Origin: Mucilaginibacter terrigena
GTDB taxonomy: Bacteria; Bacteroidota; Bacteroidia; Sphingobacteriales; Sphingobacteriaceae
Reading direction: 5' to 3'
Length of the DNA stretch: 64,000 bases
Assembly: GCF_004168255.1 (NCBI RefSeq)
Contig: NZ_SEWG01000003.1
Location: 558,001-622,000 of the forward strand
The notes below the pieces were generated by a model that made no database searches, was not told the origin of the DNA, and saw only the letters and a list, made by a program, of their open reading frames with translations. Below are positions 1-9,003 of the stretch, one piece after another. Position numbers and translations under genes: made by a program. The number at the start of each line of letters is the position of its first letter. Within the stretch, counting starts at the first letter, position 1.

Positions 1-503
1 CAGGGGTACTCAGCGCCTGTTTTAATTTCGGGATTGAGGCCGGTAAAACCATGGCCGAAACCGCCAACGCCGCCTGGCAGGCTACCCATGCCGGGCAAGG
101 GAATTTCCTGTTCCAGAACAATGTAACCTACATAGTAATACTTTGGGGCGGGCTTACCACCAATTTTGTTTGGTGCATGATACTGAACGCCCGCAATAAA
201 ACCTTTGGCGATTACACTAACGCGAAAAAACCACTATTAAAAAACTACCTGTTTTGCGCCCTTGCGGGTACAACATGGTTCCTGCAATTCTTTTTTTACG
301 GTATGGGCGAAAGTAAGATGGGCAACGGTGCCAGCTCGTGGATCCTGCATATGGCGTTCATTATCCTGATAGCCAATACCTGGGGCCTGTTCCTTAAAGA
401 GTGGAAAGGTGTTAGTAAAAAGGCGGTTTACACCGTAATAGCCGGCATAATAACCATTATCATATCAGTTTTGGTTGTCGGATATGGCAACTCCATTAAA
501 TAA
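1..503 (+). CDS. rhaT: L-rhamnose/proton symporter RhaT, C-terminal part
   Basis: The open frame is read from base 3 and runs in from the left edge without a start, so the gene is truncated by the window; the ATG at 51 is internal. The visible 166 residues contain several hydrophobic segments and match the end of E. coli RhaT as I recall it, including a segment ending in LQFFFYG and a later LKEW motif. RhaT is an inner-membrane carrier that imports L-rhamnose with a proton. The next gene, 24 bases downstream on the same strand, is the rhamnulose-1-phosphate aldolase, followed by isomerase and kinase, so this is the transport end of a rhamnose operon. The family assignment is supported by both sequence and context. 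Confidence 0.88.
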   Translation, partial: GVLSACFNFGIEAGKTMAETANAAWQATHAGQGNFLFQNNVTYIVILWGGLTTNFVWCMILNARNKTFGDYTNAKKPLLKNYLFCALAGTTWFLQFFFYGMGESKMGNGASSWILHMAFIILIANTWGLFLKEWKGVSKKAVYTVIAGIITIIISVLVVGYGNSIK

Positions 504-527
504 TATCAATAAGTATAATACATAAGC

Positions 528-2648
528 ATGTCTATCAGTACAAAACAATTTAAGCACGTAAGTTATCTTTGGGACGATGAAAAAGCAGCTGCTTTGGCAG
601 GCGATGAGGTCGCCCTGCTTATTTACCGGTCCAATCTTTTAGGTGCCGATCTTCGCCTAACCAATTACGGCGGCGGCAATACATCCTGCAAAACAAAAGC
701 TAAAGACCCGCTAACCGGGCAGGAAGTAGAGGTAATGTGGATAAAGGGCTCGGGCGGCGATATAGGAACGTTAAAAAAGAGCGGCCTGGCAGCGCTATAC
801 GTCGATCGTTTACGCAGCCTTACAAACGTATACCGCGGTATAGAACACGAGGATGAAATGGTGGAGTTGTTTAACCACAGTATTTTCGACCTGGCATCAA
901 AAGCGCCATCTATAGATACGCCCCTGCACGGGTTTTTGCCCTTTAAGCATATCGATCATTTACACCCCGACGCGGCTATTGCTATCGCGGCAGCAAAAGA
1001 CGGCGAAAAAATAACCCAAGAATTATTTGGCGGCACTATTGGCTGGGTTGGCTGGCAGCGCCCCGGTTTCGATCTTGGTTTACAGCTTAAACAATGCCTT
1101 GACGAAAACCCCGGCATCCGTGGTATTATGTTAGGTTCGCATGGCTTATTTACCTGGGGCGATACCGCTTACGAAAGCTACATCAATACACTTGAGGTAA
1201 TTGAGCAGTGTGCAGAATATCTTGAACAGAACTATGGCAAAAAGGGCCCGGTATTCAGCGGACAGAAAATTGAAAGCGCAACAGAAGAAAACCGCAAAAA
1301 GCAGGCGGTTGCTTTAGCGCCTATACTGCGTGGTTTTTGCTCATCGCAAACCAAAATGATAGGCCATTTTACTGATGATGCCCGTGTGCTGGAATACATC
1401 AACTCGAACGACCTGGAAAGATTGGCACCAATGGGTACCAGCTGCCCCGATCACTTTTTACGTACCAAGATCAGTCCGCTGGTTTTAACGCTTGGCGCCG
1501 GTGACGACTTGGGCGATACCGCTTCAATAAAAGAAAAATTAACGCCTGCATTTGAGGAGTACCGCAAAATGTACGGCGATTATTATAACACCTGTAAACA
1601 CGCAAACAGCCCCGCCATACGCGATGCCAACCCAGTAGTTATCCTTTACCCTGGGGTAGGGATGTTCACTTTTGCTAAGGATAAACAAACTGCCCGTGTG
1701 GCGGCCGAGTTTTACCTTAATGCCATTAATGTGATGAAGGGGGCGGAAGCGATATCCGAATACACTTCGCTGCCACGACAGGAAGCGTTTGATATTGAAT
1801 ATTGGTTGCTGGAAGAAGCCAAGCTGCAGCGCATGCCAAAGCCTAAAGCCTTATCGGGGCGCGTAGCGCTGGTAACAGGCAGTGCCGGGGGCATTGGTAA
1901 AGCCATAGCCAAAAAATTTATTGAAGAAGGCGCTGTTGTGGTACTGAATGATATGAATGCCGAACGCCTTGCAGCTGCCGGCGACGAATTTAAAAGCCAG
2001 TACGGTAAAGATAGTGTTGCCACGGCAATACTTGATGTTACCAACCAGGACCAAATAGACCAGGCCTTTGCCGAAGCAGTGCTTGCCTTTGGAGGGGTTG
2101 ACCTGATTGTAAACAATGCGGGCATATCCATCTCCAAAACCATTGGCGACCACGAGGAAAAAGATTGGGATTTGTTATACGATGTGCTGGTAAAGGGACA
2201 GTTTTTTGTTACGCAGGCCGCTGTCGCTATCATGAAAAAACAGGATAATGGCGGCGACATCATCAACATTGTAAGTAAAAATGCCCTGGTGAGCGGGCCA
2301 AATAATGCCGGTTATGGCAGCGCCAAAGCAGCCCAACTGCACCTAAGCCGTTTAAATGCAGCCGAACTTGGCGCGGATAAGATCCGTGTAAACGTGGTAA
2401 ACCCGGATGCCGTGATAAGCGACAGCAATATTTGGGCTGGCGGCTGGGCCGAAGGGCGGGCCAAAGCCTATGGCGTTACGGTAGATGAACTACCGGCTTA
2501 TTATGCCAAACGGACGTTACTGAACGAGGTTATTTTACCCATAGATATCGCTAACGCGTGCTTTGCCTTTGCCGGTGGATTATTGAGCAAATCAACCGGG
2601 AACGTTTTAAACGTTGACGGAGGCGTGGCAACCGCGTTTGTGAGATAA
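528..2648 (+). CDS. rhaD: Bifunctional rhamnulose-1-phosphate aldolase / short-chain dehydrogenase
   Basis: This 706-residue cytoplasmic fusion enzyme should cleave L-rhamnulose-1-phosphate to dihydroxyacetone phosphate and L-lactaldehyde, then oxidise the lactaldehyde to lactate. Residues 1 to about 430 form the class II aldolase half, with a His-rich segment near 134-150 and a GSHGLFTWG segment near 203-212 typical of the metal site. Residues from about 440 to the end are a Rossmann-fold short-chain dehydrogenase with the nucleotide loop TGSAGGIG at 450-457 and the catalytic YGSAK at 596-600. The length is normal for this fused family, which is common in Bacteroidota and Bacillota. It sits between rhaT and rhaI, with a hairpin terminator-like element just after it, which suggests partial transcript attenuation before the isomerase gene. 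Confidence 0.93.
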   Translation: MSISTKQFKHVSYLWDDEKAAALAGDEVALLIYRSNLLGADLRLTNYGGGNTSCKTKAKDPLTGQEVEVMWIKGSGGDIGTLKKSGLAALYVDRLRSLTNVYRGIEHEDEMVELFNHSIFDLASKAPSIDTPLHGFLPFKHIDHLHPDAAIAIAAAKDGEKITQELFGGTIGWVGWQRPGFDLGLQLKQCLDENPGIRGIMLGSHGLFTWGDTAYESYINTLEVIEQCAEYLEQNYGKKGPVFSGQKIESATEENRKKQAVALAPILRGFCSSQTKMIGHFTDDARVLEYINSNDLERLAPMGTSCPDHFLRTKISPLVLTLGAGDDLGDTASIKEKLTPAFEEYRKMYGDYYNTCKHANSPAIRDANPVVILYPGVGMFTFAKDKQTARVAAEFYLNAINVMKGAEAISEYTSLPRQEAFDIEYWLLEEAKLQRMPKPKALSGRVALVTGSAGGIGKAIAKKFIEEGAVVVLNDMNAERLAAAGDEFKSQYGKDSVATAILDVTNQDQIDQAFAEAVLAFGGVDLIVNNAGISISKTIGDHEEKDWDLLYDVLVKGQFFVTQAAVAIMKKQDNGGDIINIVSKNALVSGPNNAGYGSAKAAQLHLSRLNAAELGADKIRVNVVNPDAVISDSNIWAGGWAEGRAKAYGVTVDELPAYYAKRTLLNEVILPIDIANACFAFAGGLLSKSTGNVLNVDGGVATAFVR

Positions 2649-2662
2649 GTTGATTAAGTGTG

Positions 2663-2690
2663 CGGTCGGGTTGAACTCCGGCCGTTTTTT
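2663..2690 (+). terminator. Hairpin with T tract between aldolase and isomerase genes
   Basis: CGGTCGG at 2663-2669 can pair with CCGGCCG at 2678-2684 (one G-U pair), with an 8-base loop and six T residues at 2685-2690. This is a classical intrinsic terminator shape. It lies inside what otherwise looks like one rhamnose operon, so it may reduce read-through into rhaI and rhaB rather than end the operon fully. Confidence 0.6.
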
Positions 2691-2716
2691 ACCTTTTATG
2701 ACGAGAGAAGAACATT

Positions 2717-3991
2717 ATGCAGATAAATAAAAACCTGATAGCTGACGCAAACCAACAGCAGCTAAAAAAACACCAGAATAAGTTAGCCATTGCTGCCGAA
2801 GATGTGAACGACCTGGAAACGGTATTGCAGAAACTTAGCACCTTTAATGTGGCCATACCAAGCTGGGCACTGGGCACAGGCGGCACGCGTTTCGGCAGGT
2901 TTAGCGGCGGCGGCGAACCACGCACACTGGAAGAAAAGCTGGAAGACGTAGGCCTAATCCATGCGCTAAACCGCTCAAGTAATTCCATATCGCTGCACAT
3001 TCCCTGGGATATCCCGGATAATGCGCCCGCTATAAAGTCATTGGCTACACAGCTGGGTTTGCATTTTGATGCTGTTAACTCCAACACCTTCCAGGACCAG
3101 GCAGGGCAAAAGCACAGCTATAAATTTGGTTCGCTGCACCATGTTGATAAGGCGGTGAGGGAACAGGCGGTTGCGCATAATATCGAAGTTATCAAATACG
3201 GTAAAGACCTTGGCTCTAAAGCGCTTTCGGTTTGGTTGTCTGATGGGTCTAACTTCCCGGGGCAGCTAAATTTCAGGGAAGCCTTTCAAAATACTTTAGA
3301 GAGTTTACAATCGATATACAGCGCCCTGCCTGATGACTGGAAAGTTTGGGTGGAGTACAAACCTTACGAGCCGAATTTTTACTCGACCACCATTGCCGAT
3401 TGGGGGCAATCCTATCTGCTTGCAAGTAAATTAGGCCCTAAAGCCAGCACGCTGGTTGATCTTGGGCATCATTTACAAGGCACCAATATCGAGCAGATCG
3501 TTTCTATCCTGCTGATGGAAGGGAAGCTGGCCGGCTTCCATTTTAACGACTCTAAATACGGCGACGACGACCTTACCGTGGGCAGCGTTAACCCCTACCA
3601 GCTGTTCCTGATATTTAACGAACTGGTTGAAGGGATGGACGCCCGCAACATGAACCACGCTACAGATATAGGCTGGATGATTGATGCATCACACAACATA
3701 AAAGACCCGATTGAGGACCTGCTGCAATCGGTACAGGCCATAAAAATAGCTTACGCGCAGGCTTTGTTGGTTGATAAAAAAGCACTAAAAGCAGCCCAGC
3801 AAAATAACGACGTGGGGCTTGCGCAGGAAATATTACAGCAGGCTTACCGTACCGATGTAAGGCCATTGGTAGCCGAAGCAAGCTTAAGAACAGGCGGGGC
3901 TTTAGACCCGGTTGGTACCTTCAGGCAACTTAACGTGAGGGAAAACCTGATCAAAGAACGCGGGTTAAATACCGTTGCAACCGGTTTATAG
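2717..3991 (+). CDS. rhaI: L-rhamnose isomerase (RhaI type)
   Basis: This 424-residue protein is predicted to interconvert L-rhamnose and L-rhamnulose in the cytoplasm as a metal-dependent TIM-barrel isomerase. The length and the sequence style, with an early SWALGTGGTRFGRF segment and metal-site strands such as VEYKPYEPNF and LVDLGHH, match the RhaI group found in Pseudomonas stutzeri and Gram-positive bacteria rather than E. coli RhaA. A HFNDSKYGDDD segment near residues 274-284 is the expected second metal-binding loop. The ATG at 2717 lies 17 bases after an AGAGAAGAA purine stretch that is a weak ribosome site. The gene lies between the aldolase and the kinase, completing isomerisation, phosphorylation and cleavage. 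Confidence 0.9.
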   Translation: MQINKNLIADANQQQLKKHQNKLAIAAEDVNDLETVLQKLSTFNVAIPSWALGTGGTRFGRFSGGGEPRTLEEKLEDVGLIHALNRSSNSISLHIPWDIPDNAPAIKSLATQLGLHFDAVNSNTFQDQAGQKHSYKFGSLHHVDKAVREQAVAHNIEVIKYGKDLGSKALSVWLSDGSNFPGQLNFREAFQNTLESLQSIYSALPDDWKVWVEYKPYEPNFYSTTIADWGQSYLLASKLGPKASTLVDLGHHLQGTNIEQIVSILLMEGKLAGFHFNDSKYGDDDLTVGSVNPYQLFLIFNELVEGMDARNMNHATDIGWMIDASHNIKDPIEDLLQSVQAIKIAYAQALLVDKKALKAAQQNNDVGLAQEILQQAYRTDVRPLVAEASLRTGGALDPVGTFRQLNVRENLIKERGLNTVATGL

Positions 3992-3998
3992 TTTAAGC

Positions 3999-5357
3999 AT
4001 GAGCGCCATACCAGTTGTAGCCATATTTGATGTTGGCAAAACCAACAAAAAACTGTTTTTATTTGACGAAAACTACCAGATAGTTTTTGAAAAATCGGCG
4101 CGGTTTACCCAGACGGTTGACGAGGACGGATTTCCATGCGAGAACATAGAGAGCCTGCGCCTGTCGGTATTCGATTCGCTGAGTGAGGTGTTCCGGATGA
4201 AGGAGTATAAGATAAAGTCTGTCAATTTTTCGGCTTATGGCGCCAGCTTTGTTTATGTAGGTGCCGATGGCAAACCCTTAACCCCGCTTTACAATTACCT
4301 GAAAGAATACCCGGAGGAGCTTAGCCGGCAATTTTACAACGAGTATGGGGGCAAGGACGCGGTGAGCCTTTGTACGGCATCGCCGGTTTTGGGCAGTCTT
4401 AATTCGGGCCTGCAGCTTTACAGGCTTAAGTATGAACAACCTGAGGTATTTGCCCGCATAGCGCATGTTTTACATCTGCCGCAATACCTAAGCTTTTTGT
4501 TAACAGGCGAACCTGTTTCTGACCTCACCAGCGTTGGCTGCCACACCCACATGTGGGATTTTACCGCCAACCGCTACCACGAGTGGATCCAGCGCGAGGG
4601 TATAGCTATGAAGCTGCCGCCAATAGTGGCATCGGGTAAAGTGAGGCCGGCACTGTTCCCGGGCAATAATTACAAGGTTGGCATAGGATTGCACGATAGC
4701 TCGGCCGCGCTAATACCTTACCTGGTTAACTTTCACGAGCCTTTTATACTGATCTCTACCGGCACCTGGTGCATCAGCTTAAACCCTTTTAATCATTTGC
4801 CGTTAACCATCGATGAGTTGAAGAGCGATTGCCTTTGTTATATGCAATACCAGGGGAAACCCGTAAAGGCATCGAGGTTATTTTCGGGGTACGAGCATGA
4901 GCAGCAAACCAAACGTATTGCCGCGCATTTTAATACCAACGGTATTAAGTATCGCAACATGGCTTTTGATGCTGATGTTATAAAAGGCTTAAAGAACAGC
5001 CAGCCGGGAGCGGCCAGTTTTGAGGAGAGAAAATTAGATGGTTTCCGCAATGATACAGAAGCGTATCATCAGCTTATTATAGACTTAATTAATCAGCAGA
5101 TCCAATCTACACAATTGGTGCTGAATGGCACATCGGTAAAAAGGATTTTTGTTGATGGCGGTTTTAGCAAGAACAGTATTTATATGCATCTGCTGGCAAT
5201 TGCGTTCCCCGATATCGAAGTGTTTTCGGCATCAATGGCGCAGGCTACAGCAGTTGGCGCGGCGCTTGTTATCCACAAAGAATGGAACAGGAAACCGATA
5301 CCAAACGATATTATCCAGTTAAAGTACTACTCCTCAAATCAAAGCACCACCATATAA
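3999..5357 (+). CDS. rhaB: Rhamnulokinase, FGGY carbohydrate kinase family
   Basis: The predicted 452-residue cytoplasmic kinase phosphorylates L-rhamnulose at O-1. It opens with VVAIFDVGKTNKK, the phosphate-1 motif of the FGGY/actin-fold kinases, and has a second nucleotide motif, RIFVDGGFSKN, near residues 383-393. I chose the ATG at 3999, seven bases after the isomerase stop, over an in-frame TTG at 3975 that would overlap the isomerase and add eight residues with no family support. The assignment to rhamnulose rather than another ketose rests on the operon: transporter, aldolase and isomerase for rhamnose lie immediately upstream. The next gene is convergent, ending only 20 bases away. 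Confidence 0.87.
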   Translation: MSAIPVVAIFDVGKTNKKLFLFDENYQIVFEKSARFTQTVDEDGFPCENIESLRLSVFDSLSEVFRMKEYKIKSVNFSAYGASFVYVGADGKPLTPLYNYLKEYPEELSRQFYNEYGGKDAVSLCTASPVLGSLNSGLQLYRLKYEQPEVFARIAHVLHLPQYLSFLLTGEPVSDLTSVGCHTHMWDFTANRYHEWIQREGIAMKLPPIVASGKVRPALFPGNNYKVGIGLHDSSAALIPYLVNFHEPFILISTGTWCISLNPFNHLPLTIDELKSDCLCYMQYQGKPVKASRLFSGYEHEQQTKRIAAHFNTNGIKYRNMAFDADVIKGLKNSQPGAASFEERKLDGFRNDTEAYHQLIIDLINQQIQSTQLVLNGTSVKRIFVDGGFSKNSIYMHLLAIAFPDIEVFSASMAQATAVGAALVIHKEWNRKPIPNDIIQLKYYSSNQSTTI

Positions 5358-5377
5358 GCTTATCCGTTAGCGTACCG

Positions 5378-6904
5378 TTACGGGGTAATAAAGGTTTGGA
5401 ATTTAAGCGCGCGGTTTGGTTCGGCCTTAAAGCTTTTCCCGCCATCGCTGCTTATGGCCGCACCGCCATCAGGATACAGATCGTTAAAGGCAAAGCCATA
5501 GCAGCCCATTGTGGTGGTAGACTTAAGTACTATGGCGTAGCGTTTGCCTTTAATAACTTTTATGCCGGGTTTAACTACCAGATTTTTGGCCGACCAGCCA
5601 AGAGAACCTACAGCAATAGTCTTAGAAGATAACGCCTTACCAATAGGCTGGTGCGTAGCATTAGCTCGGTACAGCTCAATAACAAGGCCTGCATTCGGAT
5701 AGTTGTTTTTAAATGTGGTGATGCTCACCTTGCTCAACGTGCCCGAACGCGTGGCCGTAAAAGATTGCGACCTTTGCACCTGCCCGCCAATATCGCATTT
5801 GGTTATAAAGTTTTCTGCGCCCGATGAATTATCAAGATGTTTTGGCCTTGCGACTGTACCGGCTTTTGGCATTTTGTAATCCTGCATGCATTGCAGCGGA
5901 TTTATGGCGCCATCGGCAGTAAAGGTTAGCGGCGCCCAGTAAAAATTGGCAAGGGCCTCGTTCTTGGCGGCATTGTTCCACAGGTCGCTGCCATACAGGT
6001 AAACCGTTTCGGCATTTATCTTAATGGTTGATACAAACGAGGGCTGCCCACCGCACGAGTTATCGCTTATTTTAATGCCTTTTGACCAAGGGCCAAGCGG
6101 CGAAGGGGCAGTACGATAGGAAGTGCCCGTGCCGGAGCAATACCCGCAATTCGGGTCGGAATATACTACGTAGTAAATACCCTTGCGCTTAAATAAGCCG
6201 GGCGCTTCGGTTTCGCCTTCTGTTATCCCTTTAACATATTCTCCGGTACCGGTTAAGTAATCGTCACTCAGCTTTTCTATTACGATAGTTCCTTTTGTAC
6301 GCCAGTCGGTAAAGGCTAAATAAGCCGTGCCATCATCATCAATAAAAGTATCGTGATCGCCATTGTTTAAGCCTGCCACAGGCATGTCGGCGTTCACGGC
6401 AAGATGTGGTTCGGCAACCTCGTTAAAGGGGCCAACCGGGGTTTTGCTTGTAAATACACGATAGCCCACGCGGTTGTCGTAAACGTTTATCCACAGCACA
6501 TACAGCCTGGTTTTTTGGTTATAAATAACATGCGGACGGAAACAACCGTAGGTTTTACCATCGCACCGGGTTTGCCATACGGGTGTTTTGGCATCAAACA
6601 AAAAGCCGCGGTCTGTCCAGTTCACCATATCCTTTGATGAATAGGTTTTAAAACCGCAAAACGGCGCGCCCTTGTTACCCCATTCAAAGCCGCAATCGTA
6701 ACTGGTACCATACAGGTAATAGGTGCCGTTAAAATAAGCTATCTCACCATCGTGCGCGTCAATGGCATTACCAACTGTGCTAAAGCGGGTAGACTGCGCC
6801 CCCGTTTTAGTAAAGTTTTTTATTTGCGAGTATGTGTTGCCGACTACCATTAATAAAAAGGTTGTTAACAGCAAGGGGGTAAGTTTTACAAATAAATTCT
6901 TCAT
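5378..6904 (-). CDS. Secreted GH43-like five-bladed propeller glycosidase
   Basis: A 508-residue exported protein with a signal peptide ending near residue 26 (hydrophobic run then NTYSQ). Residues about 45-350 have the GH43 propeller pattern: an early DAHDGEIAYF strand with Asp52, a middle GDHDTFIDDDGTAYLAF strand that should carry the pKa-modulating Asp, and GETEAPGLFKR with the likely acid Glu. The last about 140 residues form a Thr/Ser-rich beta-sandwich-like region, probably a carbohydrate-binding module. I start at the second of two adjacent ATG codons (6904); the first is 6907, and a further upstream extension adds an implausible hydrophobic stretch. Some exo-beta-1,3-galactanases look similar, but I cannot fix the substrate. 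Its position beside a GH78 gene suggests side-chain removal from rhamnose-containing pectin or arabinogalactan. Confidence 0.75.
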   Translation of the reverse strand: MKNLFVKLTPLLLTTFLLMVVGNTYSQIKNFTKTGAQSTRFSTVGNAIDAHDGEIAYFNGTYYLYGTSYDCGFEWGNKGAPFCGFKTYSSKDMVNWTDRGFLFDAKTPVWQTRCDGKTYGCFRPHVIYNQKTRLYVLWINVYDNRVGYRVFTSKTPVGPFNEVAEPHLAVNADMPVAGLNNGDHDTFIDDDGTAYLAFTDWRTKGTIVIEKLSDDYLTGTGEYVKGITEGETEAPGLFKRKGIYYVVYSDPNCGYCSGTGTSYRTAPSPLGPWSKGIKISDNSCGGQPSFVSTIKINAETVYLYGSDLWNNAAKNEALANFYWAPLTFTADGAINPLQCMQDYKMPKAGTVARPKHLDNSSGAENFITKCDIGGQVQRSQSFTATRSGTLSKVSITTFKNNYPNAGLVIELYRANATHQPIGKALSSKTIAVGSLGWSAKNLVVKPGIKVIKGKRYAIVLKSTTTMGCYGFAFNDLYPDGGAAISSDGGKSFKAEPNRALKFQTFITP

Positions 6905-7030
6905 CATAACAGTGCACAGGTTTAAAACAAATGACAAACCTAATAAAAGCAATTTTTAAAAGCTGTGTTTTTTAGACATAACACCTCCATCGCATTTGCA
7001 TTTAAGAAAGCTATTTTAAACATATCGGCT

Positions 7031-7064
7031 AATAACACGATATTTAAATATCGAATACGTTATT
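7031..7064. promoter_or_regulatory. Nested palindrome between divergent glycosidase-region genes
   Basis: A perfect 16-bp palindrome, CGATATTTAAATATCG (7038-7053), is flanked by outer arms AATAAC (7031-7036) and GTTATT (7059-7064). It lies in the 277-base divergent intergenic space between the GH43-like gene and the gene at 7230, where a shared operator would be expected. No regulator gene of the rhamnose locus is visible in the window. The function as a dimer-binding operator is inferred from symmetry and position only. Confidence 0.45.
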
Positions 7065-7229
7065 TTGTAAAGCACTACTATGGCCTACCCGGAGCGGGCG
7101 CCACAGGGCTTTAATATTGCAGATGGCATGGTATCAATAGGTAAGGTAAACAGATAGGCACAGTTGTCTGCCCGTTTATCTTTAATTTGCTATCGCCAAT
7201 ATTCCAGACCCTTTATAACCAAAAAATAA

Positions 7230-8978
7230 ATGAGATCTGTTTCTTCAAAAAATACTAAAAAGCCTGTTTTTAAAGGCAATAACTACTATATGCCCCTTAA
7301 AAGAGTTATGGGCTTTGTGTTTTGTACAGCGCTTGTATCGCTGATTTGCTCCTTTAGCTTTAGCAATGGTCCAGATAAAATCCCCGCTAAACCGCATCCT
7401 AAAATCGTAAATATTGTAAACTTCATCAGGCTGCTGGAACCGAGGGATGCCGCCATTACCCAGGATGTATTGTATCAAACCGTGGTGAAACAGGTAGCGA
7501 TAATGAAAAAATACAAGCTGCCCGGCACCTTCCTGTTACAATACGATGCCCTGATGGATGCCCGGTACCAAAAGCTTTTATCAGGCCTGCCAAAGGATTC
7601 GTTTGAGATTGGGGGATGGTGGGAAATACCCCAGCCGCTGGTTGAAAAGGCCGGGCTGAAATGGCGCGGCCGTTACCCTTGGGACTGGCATGCAAACATT
7701 GGCTTTGCAACAGGTTACACCCCCGCCGAAAGAGAAAAGCTGGTAGATGTTTATATGGCCGATTTTAAAAAGATCTTTGGTTACTATCCAAAGTCGGTTG
7801 CATCGTGGTTTATAGATGCGCATAGCCTAAATTACATGTATCAAAAGTACCATATCGTAGCTTCGGCAAATTGCAAGGACCAGTACGGTACCGATGGCTA
7901 TACCCTTTGGGGCGGCTATTGGAACCAGGCATATTATCCAAGTAAAATAAATTCGTACGTGCCTGCTCAAAACGCCCAAAATCAAATTCCTGTGCCAATT
8001 TTCAGGATGCTGGGCAGCGACCCCATCCGGCAATATGATACCGGCATAAGCTCGGACAGGCAGGGCGTAATAACGCTTGAACCTGTTTACCCTAAAGCAG
8101 GCGGGAGTGAGCAGTGGGTGGATTGGTTTTTCAGATCATTTACAGAAGATGAACCGTTAGGGTTTAATTATGCCCAGGCCGGGCAGGAAAACTCATTCAC
8201 CTGGGATGCGATGGCCAAAGGGTTTGAGATACAAATGCCGCTGATAGCCAAGTTGCGGGCCGAGGGTAAGCTGAAGGTAGAAACGCTTGAGCAATCGGGC
8301 TTATGGTTCAAAAAAAATTATAGGGTAACGCCCGCCACAACCTTTGCGGTAACCAAGGATATAGCCGGGAGCGACCTGAAAACCCTTTGGTTTAACAGCC
8401 GCTTTTACCGTATAAACATGCTTTGGGAAAATGGCAGCCTCCGTATTCGCGATATTCATTTGTTTGACGAAAGCAAGCCGGATAAATATACCAAAGATGT
8501 AGCCACCTCAAACGAATGCGATTTTTTTACCCTGCCGGTGGTAGATGGCTATATTTGGAGCAAACCCGGCCGGTTTGCAGGGATGCGCGTTAAGGCATTG
8601 ATTGACGGCAAAGAGGTTTTGTTAAAGGGCGGCGACCCCAAATTTACCAATATAGGGACGACCGCTGTGCACATATCCTGGCCGTTAAGCACCATAAACG
8701 GATCGTTAGAAATGGATCTGGATGAAAAAATGGCGAACATTAAGCTGGTGAGTAATAAACCGTGTAACTGGTACCTGGATCTTGATACTGCCCCCGGCGC
8801 TAAATTGCCCTTCAATAAAATAAACCCAAAAAATATCAGGTGCAGCTTTGATGGCATGAATTACAAGCTGAATGCTGTAAAAGGTACGTTTTCTGAACCG
8901 GCTAACGGGGCTGTATTACGGTTAAAGCCGCAATTGAACGTAATTGCGCTAAACCTTGCCGATATAAAAACCACATAA
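7230..8978 (+). CDS. Exported protein of unknown function, deacetylase-like barrel suspected
   Basis: I do not recognise this 582-residue protein with certainty. It has a hydrophobic export segment at about residues 21-45; the ATG at 7290 would give a more ordinary signal peptide, and the first 20 residues from 7230 are polar and may not be translated. The middle, from about residue 60 to 330, has the rhythm of a polysaccharide-deacetylase (NodB-like) or related alpha/beta barrel: TFLLQYDALMD, then FEIGGWWEI, then SWFIDAHSLNYM. The usual His pair of NodB is not obvious. The C-terminal 200 residues look beta-rich. It lies 25 bases upstream of the GH78 rhamnosidase gene on the same strand, so it probably acts on the same glycan in the periplasm. 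Confidence 0.5.
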   Translation: MRSVSSKNTKKPVFKGNNYYMPLKRVMGFVFCTALVSLICSFSFSNGPDKIPAKPHPKIVNIVNFIRLLEPRDAAITQDVLYQTVVKQVAIMKKYKLPGTFLLQYDALMDARYQKLLSGLPKDSFEIGGWWEIPQPLVEKAGLKWRGRYPWDWHANIGFATGYTPAEREKLVDVYMADFKKIFGYYPKSVASWFIDAHSLNYMYQKYHIVASANCKDQYGTDGYTLWGGYWNQAYYPSKINSYVPAQNAQNQIPVPIFRMLGSDPIRQYDTGISSDRQGVITLEPVYPKAGGSEQWVDWFFRSFTEDEPLGFNYAQAGQENSFTWDAMAKGFEIQMPLIAKLRAEGKLKVETLEQSGLWFKKNYRVTPATTFAVTKDIAGSDLKTLWFNSRFYRINMLWENGSLRIRDIHLFDESKPDKYTKDVATSNECDFFTLPVVDGYIWSKPGRFAGMRVKALIDGKEVLLKGGDPKFTNIGTTAVHISWPLSTINGSLEMDLDEKMANIKLVSNKPCNWYLDLDTAPGAKLPFNKINPKNIRCSFDGMNYKLNAVKGTFSEPANGAVLRLKPQLNVIALNLADIKTT

Positions 8979-9003
8979 CCTGTAGTACTTCCTTATTATC
9001 CAA

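Noticed and set aside
1712..2269. A 185-codon minus-strand frame opposite the aldolase/dehydrogenase gene
   Set aside because: It is the antisense shadow of a strongly supported dehydrogenase domain.
5378..6904. Firm call of exo-beta-1,3-galactanase for the first GH43-like protein
   Set aside because: General likeness only; I see no residue that separates this activity from other GH43 subfamilies.
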